This document shows, piece by piece, positions 52,444-52,472 of a stretch of DNA of 52,472 nucleotides. The DNA is taken from NCBI RefSeq assembly GCF_003260995.1, contig NZ_CP030040.1:3911367-3963838 (forward strand). Direction: 5' to 3'. Numbering within the stretch: the stretch's first letter is position 1; every line of letters starts with the position of its first letter. The position numbers and the translations under genes were made by a program. Under the pieces are notes generated by a model. That model saw only the letters and a program-made list of their open reading frames with translations. It had not been told where the DNA came from and searched no databases. This DNA is from Acetobacterium sp. KB-1 (GTDB taxonomy: Bacteria; Bacillota; Clostridia; Eubacteriales; Eubacteriaceae).

Positions 52444-52472
52444 AAGAACTTACAGGAGGTTCAGGATACAAT

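Overview
ORGANISM AND REPLICON. The window looks like part of a large integrative-conjugative element or conjugative plasmid of a low-to-mid GC Clostridia bacterium. An Acetobacterium/Eubacteriaceae-type host is my best guess, inferred from the Clostridium-type ChW repeats, a dockerin-like domain, strong AGGAGG ribosome sites, frequent TTG/GTG starts and a Gram-positive type IV secretion (T4SS) gene set. I cannot prove the genus, and I see no rRNA, tRNA, relaxase, coupling ATPase, integrase or attachment site. LAYOUT. (1) 1-10.3 kb: secreted surface proteins (a giant Listeria-Bacteroides-repeat protein with 225-bp tandem repeats, a ChW-repeat protein, a dockerin-like repeat protein, a GBS-Bsp-like protein). 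(2) 10.4-13.0 kb: small genes, one split by an IS3-family element. (3) 13.0-34.0 kb: conjugation module with VirB4 ATPase, M23+3D wall hydrolase, coiled-coil membrane protein, ParA-like protein, ArdC-like antirestriction protein, Fic protein and a 2525-residue methylase/SNF2 helicase protein with a TnpV-like gene nested in another frame. (4) 34.0-39.0 kb: a structured-RNA candidate, a LexA-box-controlled Y-family polymerase and unknown genes. (5) 39.0-52.5 kb: a ruined defence island with an apparently intact type III toxin-antitoxin locus, an Mrr-type nuclease gene split by an IS, a second nuclease gene split by an IS21 element that is itself split by another IS21, a NACHT-type NTPase relic, an orphan istB, an HTH regulator and a PIN-like protein. 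MAIN OBSERVATION. Seven otherwise different proteins of the conjugation module end in the same short acidic peptide, W-E-P-E plus one residue (one variant is W-E-Q-E-M). The codons vary synonymously between copies, which argues for selection on the peptide. In five of seven cases the stop codon is followed after exactly 3 nt by a 17-bp near-palindrome, TGTTTCCCGAGGAAACA, present about 20 times in the window and often in 38-bp-periodic clusters. Tagged proteins include an ArdC-like antirestriction protein, a Fic enzyme and the methylase/helicase, the kind of proteins that might act in a recipient cell. I infer a C-terminal sorting tag, possibly a T4SS export signal, plus a dispersed binding site or hairpin related in sequence to parS/Noc sites. 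Neither function is demonstrated. RECONSTRUCTIONS. Four insertion events can be undone on paper using visible target duplications (ACTA, AATAT, ACAGC, ATAC), and each restores a continuous reading frame.
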